A DNA stretch of 64,000 nucleotides from Labrys monachus (GTDB lineage Bacteria; Pseudomonadota; Alphaproteobacteria; Rhizobiales; Labraceae): NCBI RefSeq assembly GCF_030814655.1, contig NZ_JAUSVK010000001.1, positions 3,851,001 through 3,915,000 of the forward strand. The letters are read 5' to 3'. The notes under the pieces are model-generated. The model searched no databases. It was not told the origin of the DNA and was given only the letters and a program-made list of their open reading frames with translations. The stretch's first letter is position 1. Every line of letters begins with the position of its first letter. Of this stretch, positions 1 to 6,972 are shown in pieces. Position numbers and translations under genes: made by a program.

Positions 1-102
1 TGCTCCGGCCCTCCGCTTCGCTGCGGATGCAGGTCCGGCCCGCCCGCCGGCTTTCGTCGCCATGAAGGCCGCGAGGGTCGCGGTCGACCGACGGAGCATC
101 CC

Positions 103-1038
103 ATGAGCGAGCACGACGACTACGAACCGCACCACGCCTCTTCCCCCACCGACCATGTCCTCAGCGAACTCCAGCTTTACGGCTACCGTCCCTTCACGGA
201 TGAACCCGATCCCCGGCCGCTTCCGGAGGGCGACCATGTCGCCGGCGCCATCGCCGATATCTTCGACGCCCTGATCGTCACCCTGGAAGACACCCGCCTC
301 GAGCCCGACCTCGACGATCTCCTCTGGTCGACCGTTAACGTCTTCCACCGGGCCACCGACCGGATCGAGCGCGAGCTGGACGACAACGAGCAGGCGCAGC
401 GTCGCGGCCAGCGCGAACAGGACGGCAGCGAAGTGAAAGCTGTCGAGCTGGAGCGCCTGACCGCTGAAGGGCAGACCATGATCGAGCGCCGCAACGCCTT
501 CGAGCTGATGCGCGACCAGGCCGCCGAACACTATGAGCGCCACACCGGATCGAACTGGCGTCCGCGCAGCGGATCGATGGTCAACCATCGCAACCTCACC
601 TCGGCGATGATCGACAGCCGGGACTTCCTCGCCGCCAAGAAGCGCGCCGACAATCAGGTGCTGCTGCCCGCCGGTCCGAAGATCGCCTTTACCGGCGGGC
701 TCGACTTCAACGATCACCACCTGATCTGGACCAAGCTCGATCAGGTCCACGCAAAACATCCCGACATGGTGCTGCTGCACGGCAAGTCGCCGAAGGGCGC
801 CGAGAAGATCGCGGCGAAATGGGCCGACGCCCGCACGGTGCCGCAGGTCGGTTTCGCTCCCGACTGGACGAAACACGCCAAGGCCGCGCCATTCAAGCGC
901 AACGATCAGATGCTCGACGTCCTGCCGATCGGGGTCATCGTCTTCCCCGGCACCGGCATCCAGGACAACCTCGCCGACAAGGCAAGGAAGCTCGGCATCC
1001 CGCTGTTCGATTTCCGCCCGAAGAGAGGTGGCGCGTAA
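103..1038 (+). CDS. DUF2493 (SLOG-superfamily) domain protein
   Basis: A 311-residue protein. Residues about 195-305 form a DUF2493 domain: a glycine-containing nucleotide-binding start (KIAFTGG) followed by a Rossmann-like segment with HGKSPKGAE and a C-terminal GIPLFDF strand. DUF2493 belongs to the SLOG fold, thought to bind nucleotides or nucleotide-derived ligands. The N-terminal 190 residues are charged and partly helical with no domain I recognise. Such genes are common accessory genes in Hyphomicrobiales ICEs and plasmids. No biochemical role can be assigned. The ATG at 103 follows a CGGAG ribosome site. The gene converges on the flavin reductase gene. Confidence 0.8.
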   Translation: MSEHDDYEPHHASSPTDHVLSELQLYGYRPFTDEPDPRPLPEGDHVAGAIADIFDALIVTLEDTRLEPDLDDLLWSTVNVFHRATDRIERELDDNEQAQRRGQREQDGSEVKAVELERLTAEGQTMIERRNAFELMRDQAAEHYERHTGSNWRPRSGSMVNHRNLTSAMIDSRDFLAAKKRADNQVLLPAGPKIAFTGGLDFNDHHLIWTKLDQVHAKHPDMVLLHGKSPKGAEKIAAKWADARTVPQVGFAPDWTKHAKAAPFKRNDQMLDVLPIGVIVFPGTGIQDNLADKARKLGIPLFDFRPKRGGA

Positions 1039-1050
1039 GCGCCGCCTCTC
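1023..1050. terminator. Bidirectional terminator-like hairpin between convergent genes
   Basis: GAGAGGTGGCGC (1023-1034), loop GTAA, then GCGCCGCCTCTC (1039-1050): a 12-bp stem with one G-T pair that overlaps the stop codon of the DUF2493 gene. It lies exactly between two convergent genes. There is no clear T-run, so a terminator role is inferred from position and stem strength. Confidence 0.45.
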
Positions 1051-1609
1051 ACAGCATCTCGGGTCGGAACAGCGATCTGCGGCTGATGATCTTGCCGGAC
1101 ACCACGAACACGCCATCGCCGGTGTAGTGCAGCGTCTCGGGATGCTTTGGCGATGCGGCCACATGCGCCTTCACCACCTCGAAGATGAAGAAATTATACT
1201 TCTCGACCAGTGCGTCGTTGTGAAGGCGGCATTCGAAGCTGGCATGGCATTCGCCGATCAACGGCGCATCGACCTTGCTCGCGTCTTCCGCCGTGAGATT
1301 GAATTTAGCGAACTTGTCGATTTCGCCCCCCGACGTGTTGCCGATCCCGACCACGGTATCGGTCAGCGATGTCGTCGGTAGGTTGATCACGCACTCCCGG
1401 CTCTCGCGGATCATCCGGTGGCTGTGATTGCCGCCGGAGATCATTAGGCCGACCAGAGACGGCGAAAACTCCAGGATCGTGTGCCAGCCGAGCGTCATGA
1501 TGTTCGTCGCGCCCTGCCACTTCGACGACACCAGCACGATCGGGCCGGGCTCCAGATAGCGCCGCACCTGGCTCACCGGGAAATCGCTCTTCTTAGGCAG
1601 CTTCGGCAT
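1049..1609 (-). CDS. Flavin reductase family protein (FMN-binding split barrel)
   Basis: A 186-residue protein resembling the flavin reductase/flavoredoxin family (split beta-barrel that binds FMN and can pass electrons from NAD(P)H or serve a monooxygenase). Visible family features are the N-terminal PGPIVLVSS strand, the MTLGWHTILEFSPSLVGLMI block and the SRECVINLP strand. The start at 1609 is chosen because GAGG lies 6 nt upstream; an ATG at 1615 has no spaced ribosome site. It stands alone on the minus strand. It looks like ICE cargo rather than a transfer gene; its partner enzyme, if any, is not evident. Confidence 0.8.
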   Translation of the reverse strand: MPKLPKKSDFPVSQVRRYLEPGPIVLVSSKWQGATNIMTLGWHTILEFSPSLVGLMISGGNHSHRMIRESRECVINLPTTSLTDTVVGIGNTSGGEIDKFAKFNLTAEDASKVDAPLIGECHASFECRLHNDALVEKYNFFIFEVVKAHVAASPKHPETLHYTGDGVFVVSGKIISRRSLFRPEML

Positions 1610-1945
1610 GGGCATCCTCTTCGGCTGTTGCGCTTCGCATGACCATACCCGGCCATGTCGGCAGCATCACGACCGACAGCATCGCGGCGATGCTTTGGCG
1701 CGAAAGCACTGAGTGGGCGTTTCCATCATGGCCCCGGTCATGGCGGAAAACCATCTCCCGCTTCCAATGCGCTAATCCTTGGTCCAGCCGCTGGCCTGAC
1801 GCCATCAACCCGTAAAGGGTCGGACTACGCAAAGCGTGCCGCCGCTCCGGCTTTGCCTGCGCGGTGATTGCGGCCATCGGCCGGACACATCGGGCGCCTG
1901 TCGCGCGGGAGATGGTCTCCCGCCTCCAAGACAGGAGCCGGTCAC
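1610..1945. other. Intergenic stretch without a convincing gene
   Basis: About 336 bases upstream of the flavin reductase gene (which starts at its left edge) and of the small protein at 1946. The region must carry both promoters. I see only short open frames with unlike composition and no known RNA. Confidence 0.4.
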
Positions 1946-2113
1946 ATGTCCCTCAATCAAGCTCACGCCTACGCCTTCAGCCTCGCCACCACCCTCATGG
2001 TCTCAATCGTCATCTTCCAGGCCGGCGACGGCACCATGGGCGTCATGCCGGCCGGCGAATATGACGGCGAAGCCGCCACCATCGTTCACGAGGTCGATCC
2101 CTTCGCCCGCTGA
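1946..2113 (+). CDS. Small hypothetical protein (55 aa)
   Basis: A 55-residue open frame beginning MSLNQAHAYAFS with a hydrophobic stretch (about residues 10-25) that could insert in the membrane, and an acidic C-terminus (GEYDGEAATIVHEVDP). ACAGGAG lies about 7 nt before the ATG, which supports translation. It is followed by a strong hairpin and then a membrane protein gene on the same strand. I do not recognise the family. Confidence 0.5.
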   Translation: MSLNQAHAYAFSLATTLMVSIVIFQAGDGTMGVMPAGEYDGEAATIVHEVDPFAR

Positions 2114-2138
2114 CCGCGGGCGAGGTGTCACGCCCGCA

Positions 2139-2164
2139 AGCGGAAATCCCTCGGGATTTCCGCT
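2139..2164. terminator. Terminator-like hairpin
   Basis: AGCGGAAATCCC followed almost directly by GGGATTTCCGCT: a perfect 12-bp inverted repeat 26 bases after the small-protein stop codon. It is followed by CCCGTCCTGCCTTCTC rather than a clean T-run. A terminator or mRNA stabiliser is likely. Confidence 0.45.
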
Positions 2165-2257
2165 CCCGTCCTGCCTTCTCTTCGGCTATACTATGAAAGC
2201 GCCGTGGTGGTGGTGGAGGCGCAACCGTCAGACCTTTTTCTCGCGGAGAACACCACC

Positions 2258-2698
2258 ATGATCTTTCTTGGCATCCTCTCCAGCATCGCGGCGATCGGCG
2301 TTCTCTGCTGGCTGCTGTTCACACTGGCTGTCTTCGCGCTGCCGTTCTTTGCGGGAGTCAGCGCCGGGACATGGGCCTTCCAAACCGGTGCCGGCTGGCT
2401 CGGGGCGATCCTCGTCGGCCTCGCCGCCGCCGCGCTGACGCTCGGCCTCGGGCAATTCCTGCTCGCCTTCGTCCGGCCAATCTGGATACGGCTCGCGATC
2501 GCACTCGCCTTCGTCGCGCCCGCTGCGCTCGCCGGCTACCACGCGACGCATGGCATCGTGAAACACACCATGCCCTCCGACACCTGGCAGATTATCTTCT
2601 CCGTCATCGGCGCGATCGCCGTTGGCGTCACGGCGCTGGTCCGGGTGACAGCAATGGCCGCGCCCGGGCCAACCGGGCAGAACGTCGCGCGCGCCTGA
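2258..2698 (+). CDS. Four-helix integral membrane protein of unknown function
   Basis: A 146-residue, strongly hydrophobic protein with about four membrane segments: residues roughly 2-30, 35-65, 73-95 and 105-130. The ATG at 2258 has CGGAG about 9 nt upstream and begins MIFLGILSSIAAIG; a longer frame to 2204 lacks a good ribosome site. No catalytic motif is visible. Similar unassigned membrane proteins occur in Hyphomicrobiales ICE accessory regions. Function unknown. Confidence 0.6.
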   Translation: MIFLGILSSIAAIGVLCWLLFTLAVFALPFFAGVSAGTWAFQTGAGWLGAILVGLAAAALTLGLGQFLLAFVRPIWIRLAIALAFVAPAALAGYHATHGIVKHTMPSDTWQIIFSVIGAIAVGVTALVRVTAMAAPGPTGQNVARA

Positions 2699-3271
2699 CA
2701 TCTCTGCGGGCGGCGGCAGGACAGCGGGTTGATGTCTTATCTGTCGCGCTCCCCTCGTCAGGGTCGTTGGCAATCGCGTTGATCGGATCGACGGCTAGCC
2801 CAACTGACGCGCCATGCCCTCGGTGACGGTGCTGGAGGCAATGTTTTGACGGCGCTCTCGACGATGCAAGTGCCGAGAGGGCGATCTCGCGGGCGGCGGG
2901 TAGGAGACGGCGGCACATAGCGTCAGGCAGATCATGTTGAACCGCTGTGTCGAGCGTTGTGGCGGTCATATCGGTCTGGGGTGGTCGCCACGTTCTCCTG
3001 TGATGCATCTCTGTCAGTTCGAGCGCTCCAAAACGGCCTCTTCAATGGGCTGATCTGGCCGAAGGTCGGCTGCGCCTCGATCGCCTATGCCGCAACAGCG
3101 GCGTCGAAACTTTCTTCCCCTGCCGGCTGCGCCGACATTCCTCGCGCGCCAAGAAAGCCCCTCCTTTGCTGTCAGGCCCCTGCGGGGTGCGCCGTCAATC
3201 GCCTCCGGCCCGTCGATCGCCATCGAGGCCGCAATGGTGCGGGCTCGGAACAGAGTTCAAGGAGAACTATC
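2699..3271. other. 573-bp stretch with no convincing gene
   Basis: Both strands have open frames here, but none shows a ribosome site plus recognisable protein composition. The last 100 bases precede a DUF736 gene and should include its promoter. A decayed gene on the minus strand (about 2700-2960) is possible but I could not identify it. Confidence 0.4.
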
Positions 3272-3601
3272 ATGGCGACCATCGGCACCTTCAAGAAGAC
3301 CGGCAACAACGAGTTCACCGGCGAAATCGTCACCCTCAGCGTCCAGACCAAGAACGTCCGCATCGTCCCCGAGGCCCGCGCCACTGGCGAGAACGCCCCC
3401 AGCCACCGCGTGTTCGTCGGCCGCGCCGAGATCGGCGCCGCCTGGTCCAAGACCTCCAACGAGGGCCGCGCCTACCTGGGCCTGAAGCTCGACGATCCCA
3501 GCTTCAACGCCCCGATTTACGCCAACCTCTTCGACGACGAGGAAGGCGAAGGCTTCAGCCTCATCTGGTCCCGCCCCAACGGCCGCCGCAACGGCGAGTA
3601 A
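3272..3601 (+). CDS. DUF736 family protein (first copy)
   Basis: A 109-residue protein of the DUF736 family, defined by an N-terminal MATIGTFKKTG, a central ENAPSHRVF and a C-terminal NLFDDEEGEGFSLIWSR. The family is almost confined to alphaproteobacterial plasmids and ICEs; its function is not known. The ATG at 3272 follows AAGGAGA by 6 nt, while longer frames lack a ribosome site. A diverged paralogue lies at 13806. A strong hairpin follows the gene. Confidence 0.9.
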   Translation: MATIGTFKKTGNNEFTGEIVTLSVQTKNVRIVPEARATGENAPSHRVFVGRAEIGAAWSKTSNEGRAYLGLKLDDPSFNAPIYANLFDDEEGEGFSLIWSRPNGRRNGE

Positions 3602-3613
3602 GGCCAGCGCGAC

Positions 3614-3640
3614 GCCCCGCCCGGACAATCCGGGCGGGGC
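3614..3640 (+). terminator. Strong hairpin after DUF736 gene
   Basis: GCCCCGCCCGGA, loop CAA, TCCGGGCGGGGC: a perfect 12-bp, nearly all-GC stem 12 bases downstream of the DUF736 stop. No T-run follows. It probably ends or insulates transcription before the regulatory module. Confidence 0.5.
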
Positions 3641-3727
3641 CAATCGCCTGCGCGAACCGAATCAGTTCGCGGCAGTGCGATCAAAACCCGGCACCAACAA
3701 GCCGGAACCGCTGGCCTTAGGCCGCGA

Positions 3728-3797
3728 GAACGACTATTATAGCCGTAGTTCTAGCGTGCGAGTAGGTCCAAGTGGGAGGTGATCATGCATGATCACC
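3728..3797. promoter_or_regulatory. Candidate operators upstream of and over the XRE regulator start
   Basis: GGTGATCATGCATGATCACC at 3778-3797 is a perfect 20-bp palindrome that spans the start codon (3789) of the XRE-type regulator. A second, imperfect dyad (8 of 12 positions per half) lies at 3728-3751. A palindrome over its own start is a natural autorepression site. The role is inferred; the symmetry is seen directly. Confidence 0.5.
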
Positions 3798-4031
3798 GCC
3801 CGACAATCGCGGGCCGCACGCGCGTTGCTGGGTTGGACACAGGAGACGCTCGCTGACAAGGCCCGGGTATCACTGACCGCTTTGAAGCGTCTCGAATCCG
3901 ACAGCGGACTTGAGGTGTATGAATCGACTCGCGATCAGGTCCGGCGCGCCTTCGAGGCCAGCGGCATCGTCCTGCTCAACTCCGGCCAAAGCGTGGGGGT
4001 GATGCTGGTCAATGGGAAGAATGAAGCCTGA
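3789..4031 (+). CDS. XRE-type helix-turn-helix regulator, QseC-like
   Basis: An 80-residue, one-domain DNA-binding protein. The N-terminal ARQSRAARALLGWTQETLA and ARVSLTALKRLE segments are a typical XRE helix-turn-helix; the C-terminus (GIVLLNSGQSVGVML) is the short extension common in these ICE regulators. Its size and its position just ahead of a QseM-like gene match QseC of ICEMlSymR7A, which controls qseM. Assignment as the QseC counterpart is by context, not by detailed alignment. Its start codon is inside a perfect 20-bp palindrome, consistent with autoregulation. Confidence 0.75.
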   Translation: MITARQSRAARALLGWTQETLADKARVSLTALKRLESDSGLEVYESTRDQVRRAFEASGIVLLNSGQSVGVMLVNGKNEA

Positions 4032-4151
4032 CTTCACGGGGCGCAGCGGCATCGCTCAGTCTTCCTTCATCTGCCCCCCGCGACGACGGGACAGCCAAAT
4101 CATCGTTAACAATCCCCTTCAAAATGGATACATCTATGAACGGGGATCAAT

Positions 4152-4415
4152 GTGACCAAACACGACTTCCTGGACCAACCGCCAAGCGGGGCAGCGCTCA
4201 CCGCCTATGACCAGGCGCATCTAAAGCTGTACCTGCGTTTGCTTGATGCGGACGCTGACGGCGCCGATTGGCATGAGGTGGTCGAAGTCGTGTTCGGTCT
4301 CAACGCTACCGCCGAACCCCAACGTGCCTTCCAAGTGTACGCCGCCCACCTCGCTCGCGCGAAATGGATGACCGAGAACGGCTTTTGCGAGCTTCTTGGT
4401 CCTCGTCTGCACTGA
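4152..4415 (+). CDS. QseM-like DUF2285-type antiactivator
   Basis: An 87-residue acidic protein with a GTG start at 4152 (GGGG upstream). The fold-type pattern AYDQAHLKLYLRLLDADADGADW...VFGL...QRAF matches the short DUF2285-like proteins found beside excision activators in alphaproteobacterial ICEs. In ICEMlSymR7A, QseM binds and blocks both TraR and FseA. Here it is followed, after a hairpin, by the FseA-like gene, the same logical neighbourhood. I infer it restrains that activator. No TraR is present in the window; it could lie to the left or be absent. Confidence 0.65.
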   Translation: MTKHDFLDQPPSGAALTAYDQAHLKLYLRLLDADADGADWHEVVEVVFGLNATAEPQRAFQVYAAHLARAKWMTENGFCELLGPRLH

Positions 4416-4439
4416 GGTGATGCAGAACCTGCATCACCT
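4415..4439 (+). terminator. Hairpin between the QseM-like and FseA-like genes
   Basis: AGGTGATGCAG, loop AAC, CTGCATCACCT: a perfect 11-bp stem beginning at the stop codon of the QseM-like gene. It could end transcription of the antiactivator gene so that the activator gene at 4535 depends on its own promoter. No T-run, so attenuation is a hypothesis. Confidence 0.45.
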
Positions 4440-4534
4440 TGGTCCGACTTCGTTCTTCCCACGCAATACCCAACTTGGGAATGTGACCGCTGCTTGACTC
4501 GCGTTGCGTCACAATTGCGCGGAGGCGTTGGAGG

Positions 4535-5294
4535 ATGTCCGAAGATGAAAGTTGGCGGTCGGAGACCGCCTATGACTATATCGACAATCTAAATCCGGGT
4601 GACCTTGCTTGGGAATTCCTGCGCCGAAATCCTGACTACCGGAAAGCCTATCAGGATCTTGTGTTCAGCGGCCGGCTTTCACTCGAAACGGCGGAAGAAT
4701 TTGCGAACCTATGGGGGTTGCGATTTCGGCGCAGACCCGCTCATCGCAGCTCACACCCAGCCGATTTTCTGGACCCCTCAAATCGATCCCGCAGCAATAT
4801 TATTCGCCGCAGGTCCGCGTCCTGAAGGCTTCTCCATCACAGCCGAGGAGCTCCGGCTCCGCGCCATATTCCAACACGACGCTGCGCTTCTGAGGCTCGA
4901 CATTCTCGGCGAGCAGTATGATGTTACGCTCTTCGACCCCGACGACGAGAACCCGCTTGCGGCGTTCGTCATGTTCGATGACCTCACACCGGATCGACAG
5001 CGCGCGCTGACCCGGTTCTGGAGCGCCATCAAGGGCAAGCGCGTCCCGAACGACCCCCGAATGACGCCGCAGCGCCGCGAGCGCGCGCGACAGATGCTGC
5101 GCGCGGTCGACGGACGTCGTGCCGGAGCAACGTATCGATCGATCGGGGAGGCTCTGTTCCCTGGCCATAAAATCGACTCCGCCTCCTGGGCCGGTGACGC
5201 GCTCCGCGAAATCACCATCCGCCTAGCGCGCGACGGCTTAAAACTTGTCGGCGGCGGCTACCGCTCCCTCCTGCGCCGACCCCGCCGTTCATAG
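4535..5294 (+). CDS. fseA: FseA-like excision activator (DUF6499-DUF2285), joined by +1 frameshift
   Basis: Two overlapping frames give one protein. The first frame (4535-4825) supplies a 64-residue N-terminal domain (AYDYIDNLNPGDLAWEFLRRN...WGLRF). The second frame supplies 188 residues with a DUF2285 C-terminal domain (YRSIGEALFPGHKI...DGLKLVGGGYRSLL). Skipping one base, C4727, joins them as WGLRF-GADPLIAA with family-like continuity, giving about 252 residues. In ICEMlSymR7A, FseA is made exactly this way, by low-frequency programmed +1 frameshifting of two overlapping genes, and it activates rdfS. An RdfS-like gene follows at 5433. A simple mutation or sequencing error cannot be excluded. 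The unshifted product would be 96 residues. Confidence 0.75.
4721..4730 (+). other. Candidate programmed +1 frameshift site (CGA UUU C GGC)
   Basis: At the join the zero frame reads CGA UUU CGG and the plus-one frame reads UUC GGC. A tRNA-Phe on UUU can slip one base to UUC, a better match to its GAA anticodon, and the next codon is then GGC. This is the expected chemistry of P-site +1 slippage. The site falls precisely where the two conserved domains must be joined. Confidence 0.65.
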
Positions 5295-5432
5295 CTCGCC
5301 ATCGATCGCCTGAGGCGTGTCGAAATTAGATTCCTATCTTCGACATCGTCCGACCCACCGCCTTCACGCCACCGTGCTCTCGAACCGCCGCCTGACGGCA
5401 GCGGCCCCCGATGAGACCACGGAGGCTCGACA

Positions 5433-5714
5433 ATGGCCGAAACTACCGCCGGCATCCCGCCACGCTACCTGCGCACGCAGGAAGCCGCTCGCTTCCTCGG
5501 ACTGTCCGAGCGCACGCTTGAGAAGCACCGCACCTACGGCACCGGCCCGGCCTACCGGAAGCTCGGCGGCCGAGTCGTCTACGCCATCGACGATCTCCAG
5601 ACCTGGGCCGATCGCGGCCTCGTCAGCTCGACTTCCGATCCGCGCGGCACCGTGCTCCCCGCCAAGAGGCAGGAGCCCTCGGATCGCCGCTTCGCCGGCC
5701 GCCAGCCGCGCTGA
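5433..5714 (+). CDS. rdfS: RdfS-like recombination directionality factor (excisionase)
   Basis: A 93-residue basic protein. Residues about 10-60 (RYLRTQEAARFLGLSERTLEKHRTYG then RKLGGRVVYAIDDLQTWAD) form a winged MerR/excisionase helix-turn-helix, followed by a disordered basic tail. Family knowledge: RdfS of ICEMlSymR7A, of similar length, directs the integrase toward excision and is activated by FseA. It lies directly downstream of the FseA-like gene and 12 bp before repA, as expected. RGAG-type ribosome site (GGAGG) lies upstream of the ATG. The integrase it would steer is uncertain because the only integrase in the window is at the guaA end. Confidence 0.75.
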   Translation: MAETTAGIPPRYLRTQEAARFLGLSERTLEKHRTYGTGPAYRKLGGRVVYAIDDLQTWADRGLVSSTSDPRGTVLPAKRQEPSDRRFAGRQPR

Positions 5715-5725
5715 GACGACCTGCC

Positions 5726-6610
5726 ATGTCGTCACGTCACACACACGACGAGCGTGCGCAGCTCGATCTGTTCCGGGCACTGCCCGGCGATCTCGCGCCG
5801 CGCGATGCGCAGGACCTCATGGCCTATCCGTTCTTCTCGCTTGCCAAGTCGAAGCGCCTGGCGCCGATCGATTTCAAGGCAGGCTCGGTGAAAATCCGTG
5901 TCGAAGCCGTGCCCGAACACGGCATGGCGACGATCTGGGACGCGGATGTTCTGATCTGGGCGGCCTCGCAAATTGTCGAAGCCCGTGACGTCGGCCTGCG
6001 CCCGTCACGGCTGATGGCGACCACGCCCTATGAGATCCTGAACTTCATCGGACGCGGCGTGTCGCTGCGCGACTACGACCGGCTGAAGGCCGCGCTCGAC
6101 CGACTTCAATCCACCACGATCGCGACATCAATCCGCCAGCCGACCGAGCGGCGGATGCACCGCTTCTCCTGGATCAACGAGTGGAAGGAGCGTGCCGATC
6201 ACCGCGGCCGGCCACTCGGGCTCGAACTGATCGTCCCCGACTGGTTCTACGGCGCGGTCCTCGACGATGCCTTGGTCCTCACCATCGATCGCAACTACTT
6301 CGGGCTCACGGGCGGACTGGAGCGCTGGCTGTACCGCCTCGTGCGCAAGCACGGCGGCAAGCAGGAGTTCGGCTGGAGCTTCGACTTTCCGCATCTCCAC
6401 GCAAAGTCCGGCAGCCTCTCGCCGCTGAAGCATTTCGCCTACGACCTGCGCGACATCGTGCGCCGCCAGCCGCTGCCCGGCTACCGCCTGACCATCGAGC
6501 AATGCGTCGGCGGTCCCGAAATCCTGTCCTTCGTACCAACCGATCCCGACGCGCTCGGCGTTCCGCGCCGACGCCGCCGCTCGACAACTCGCCCTGGGGA
6601 TAAGCTGTGA
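5726..6610 (+). CDS. repA: Replication initiator protein A (RepA/RPA family)
   Basis: A 294-residue protein of the plasmid replication initiator A family. Recognisable blocks are QLDLFRALPGDLAPRDAQDLM near the start, DVLIWAASQI, the TPYEILNFIGRG segment and RNYFGLTGGLERWLYRLVRKHG, which form paired winged-helix-like DNA-binding parts. It should bind the three iterons just downstream (6617-6682) and start replication of the excised circle. It follows the RdfS-like gene by 12 bp, so excision and replication may be co-expressed. The downstream parA gene completes a replication/partition unit, now split by a transposon. Confidence 0.85.
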   Translation: MSSRHTHDERAQLDLFRALPGDLAPRDAQDLMAYPFFSLAKSKRLAPIDFKAGSVKIRVEAVPEHGMATIWDADVLIWAASQIVEARDVGLRPSRLMATTPYEILNFIGRGVSLRDYDRLKAALDRLQSTTIATSIRQPTERRMHRFSWINEWKERADHRGRPLGLELIVPDWFYGAVLDDALVLTIDRNYFGLTGGLERWLYRLVRKHGGKQEFGWSFDFPHLHAKSGSLSPLKHFAYDLRDIVRRQPLPGYRLTIEQCVGGPEILSFVPTDPDALGVPRRRRRSTTRPGDKL

Positions 6611-6616
6611 ATCATC

Positions 6617-6682
6617 TCGTGCTATCAGGGACCGGCACTATCGTGCCATCGGGGACCGGACTCTCGTGCTATCGGGGACCGG
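6617..6682 (+). repeat. Three iterons, candidate replication origin
   Basis: Three 19-bp direct repeats with consensus TCGTGCYATCRGGGACCGG begin at 6617, 6641 and 6664, spaced 24 and 23 bp (about two helical turns each). They start 6 bases after repA. Such spacing is typical of iterons bound by a replication initiator. The following 60 bp are relatively AT-rich, fitting an opening region. Confidence 0.75.
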
Positions 6683-6740
6683 AATCGTCGATTCATCGCG
6701 CTGAATCAGCAGCTTGCGAGCCCCGTAACTTATCTAACCT

Positions 6741-6757
6741 AGATTCCTACGGAATCT
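6741..6757. repeat. Short palindrome in the AT-rich part of the origin region
   Basis: AGATTCC, spacer TAC, GGAATCT: a perfect 7-bp inverted repeat with 3-nt spacer, between the iterons and the old parA start. It could be an operator for repA/parA, a partition site or part of the origin. Only the symmetry is seen. Confidence 0.4.
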
Positions 6758-6818
6758 TTCTAACGGAAGCCCGCTTTTCGACCGCTGTGGACGAGTCCCC
6801 GATCGCCGGGAGACCGTC

Positions 6819-6836
6819 ATGATCGTCGCGTTCCTC
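6819..6836 (+). pseudogene. parA: Severed 5' end of parA
   Basis: ATG at 6819 with GGGAG upstream encodes MIVAFL, the normal start of a ParA ATPase, and stops being parA at the transposon end at 6837. The rest of the gene resumes at 11827. Joining the two pieces and removing one copy of the 5-bp duplication restores MIVAFLNQKGGVGKTT. Confidence 0.85.
6832..6836. repeat. Target-site duplication, left copy (TCCTC)
   Basis: TCCTC immediately before the transposon's TGTCGG terminus; an identical TCCTC at 11827-11831 follows the opposite terminus. Five-base duplications are the rule for Tn7-like and Tn5053-like elements. Confidence 0.9.
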
Positions 6837-6972
6837 TGTCGGTTTCCCCAAAAACGTGGACGGGGGCCGATAAATGATTAAACGGCTCCTTAAATCGTGG
6901 ACTGGTGTCCCTTTAATCGTTGAACGGAACTTTGCCCTCATCGCTGGGCGAGATTTCCCTTTAATCGTGGAA
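6837..6972. repeat. Transposon left end with four TnsB-type binding repeats
   Basis: Repeats related to TCCCTTTAATCGTGGA occur at about 6842-6861 (terminal, most diverged), 6884-6902, 6907-6925 and 6953-6972. All are in the same orientation. The last one contains the tniQ stop codon (6961-6963), showing how compact the element is. Role as transposase sites is inferred from repetition and position. Confidence 0.75.

Noticed and set aside
2628-3008. Minus-strand 126-codon frame in the gap after the membrane protein
   Set aside because: No ribosome site and no family I can recognise; possibly decayed DNA, so not called as a gene.
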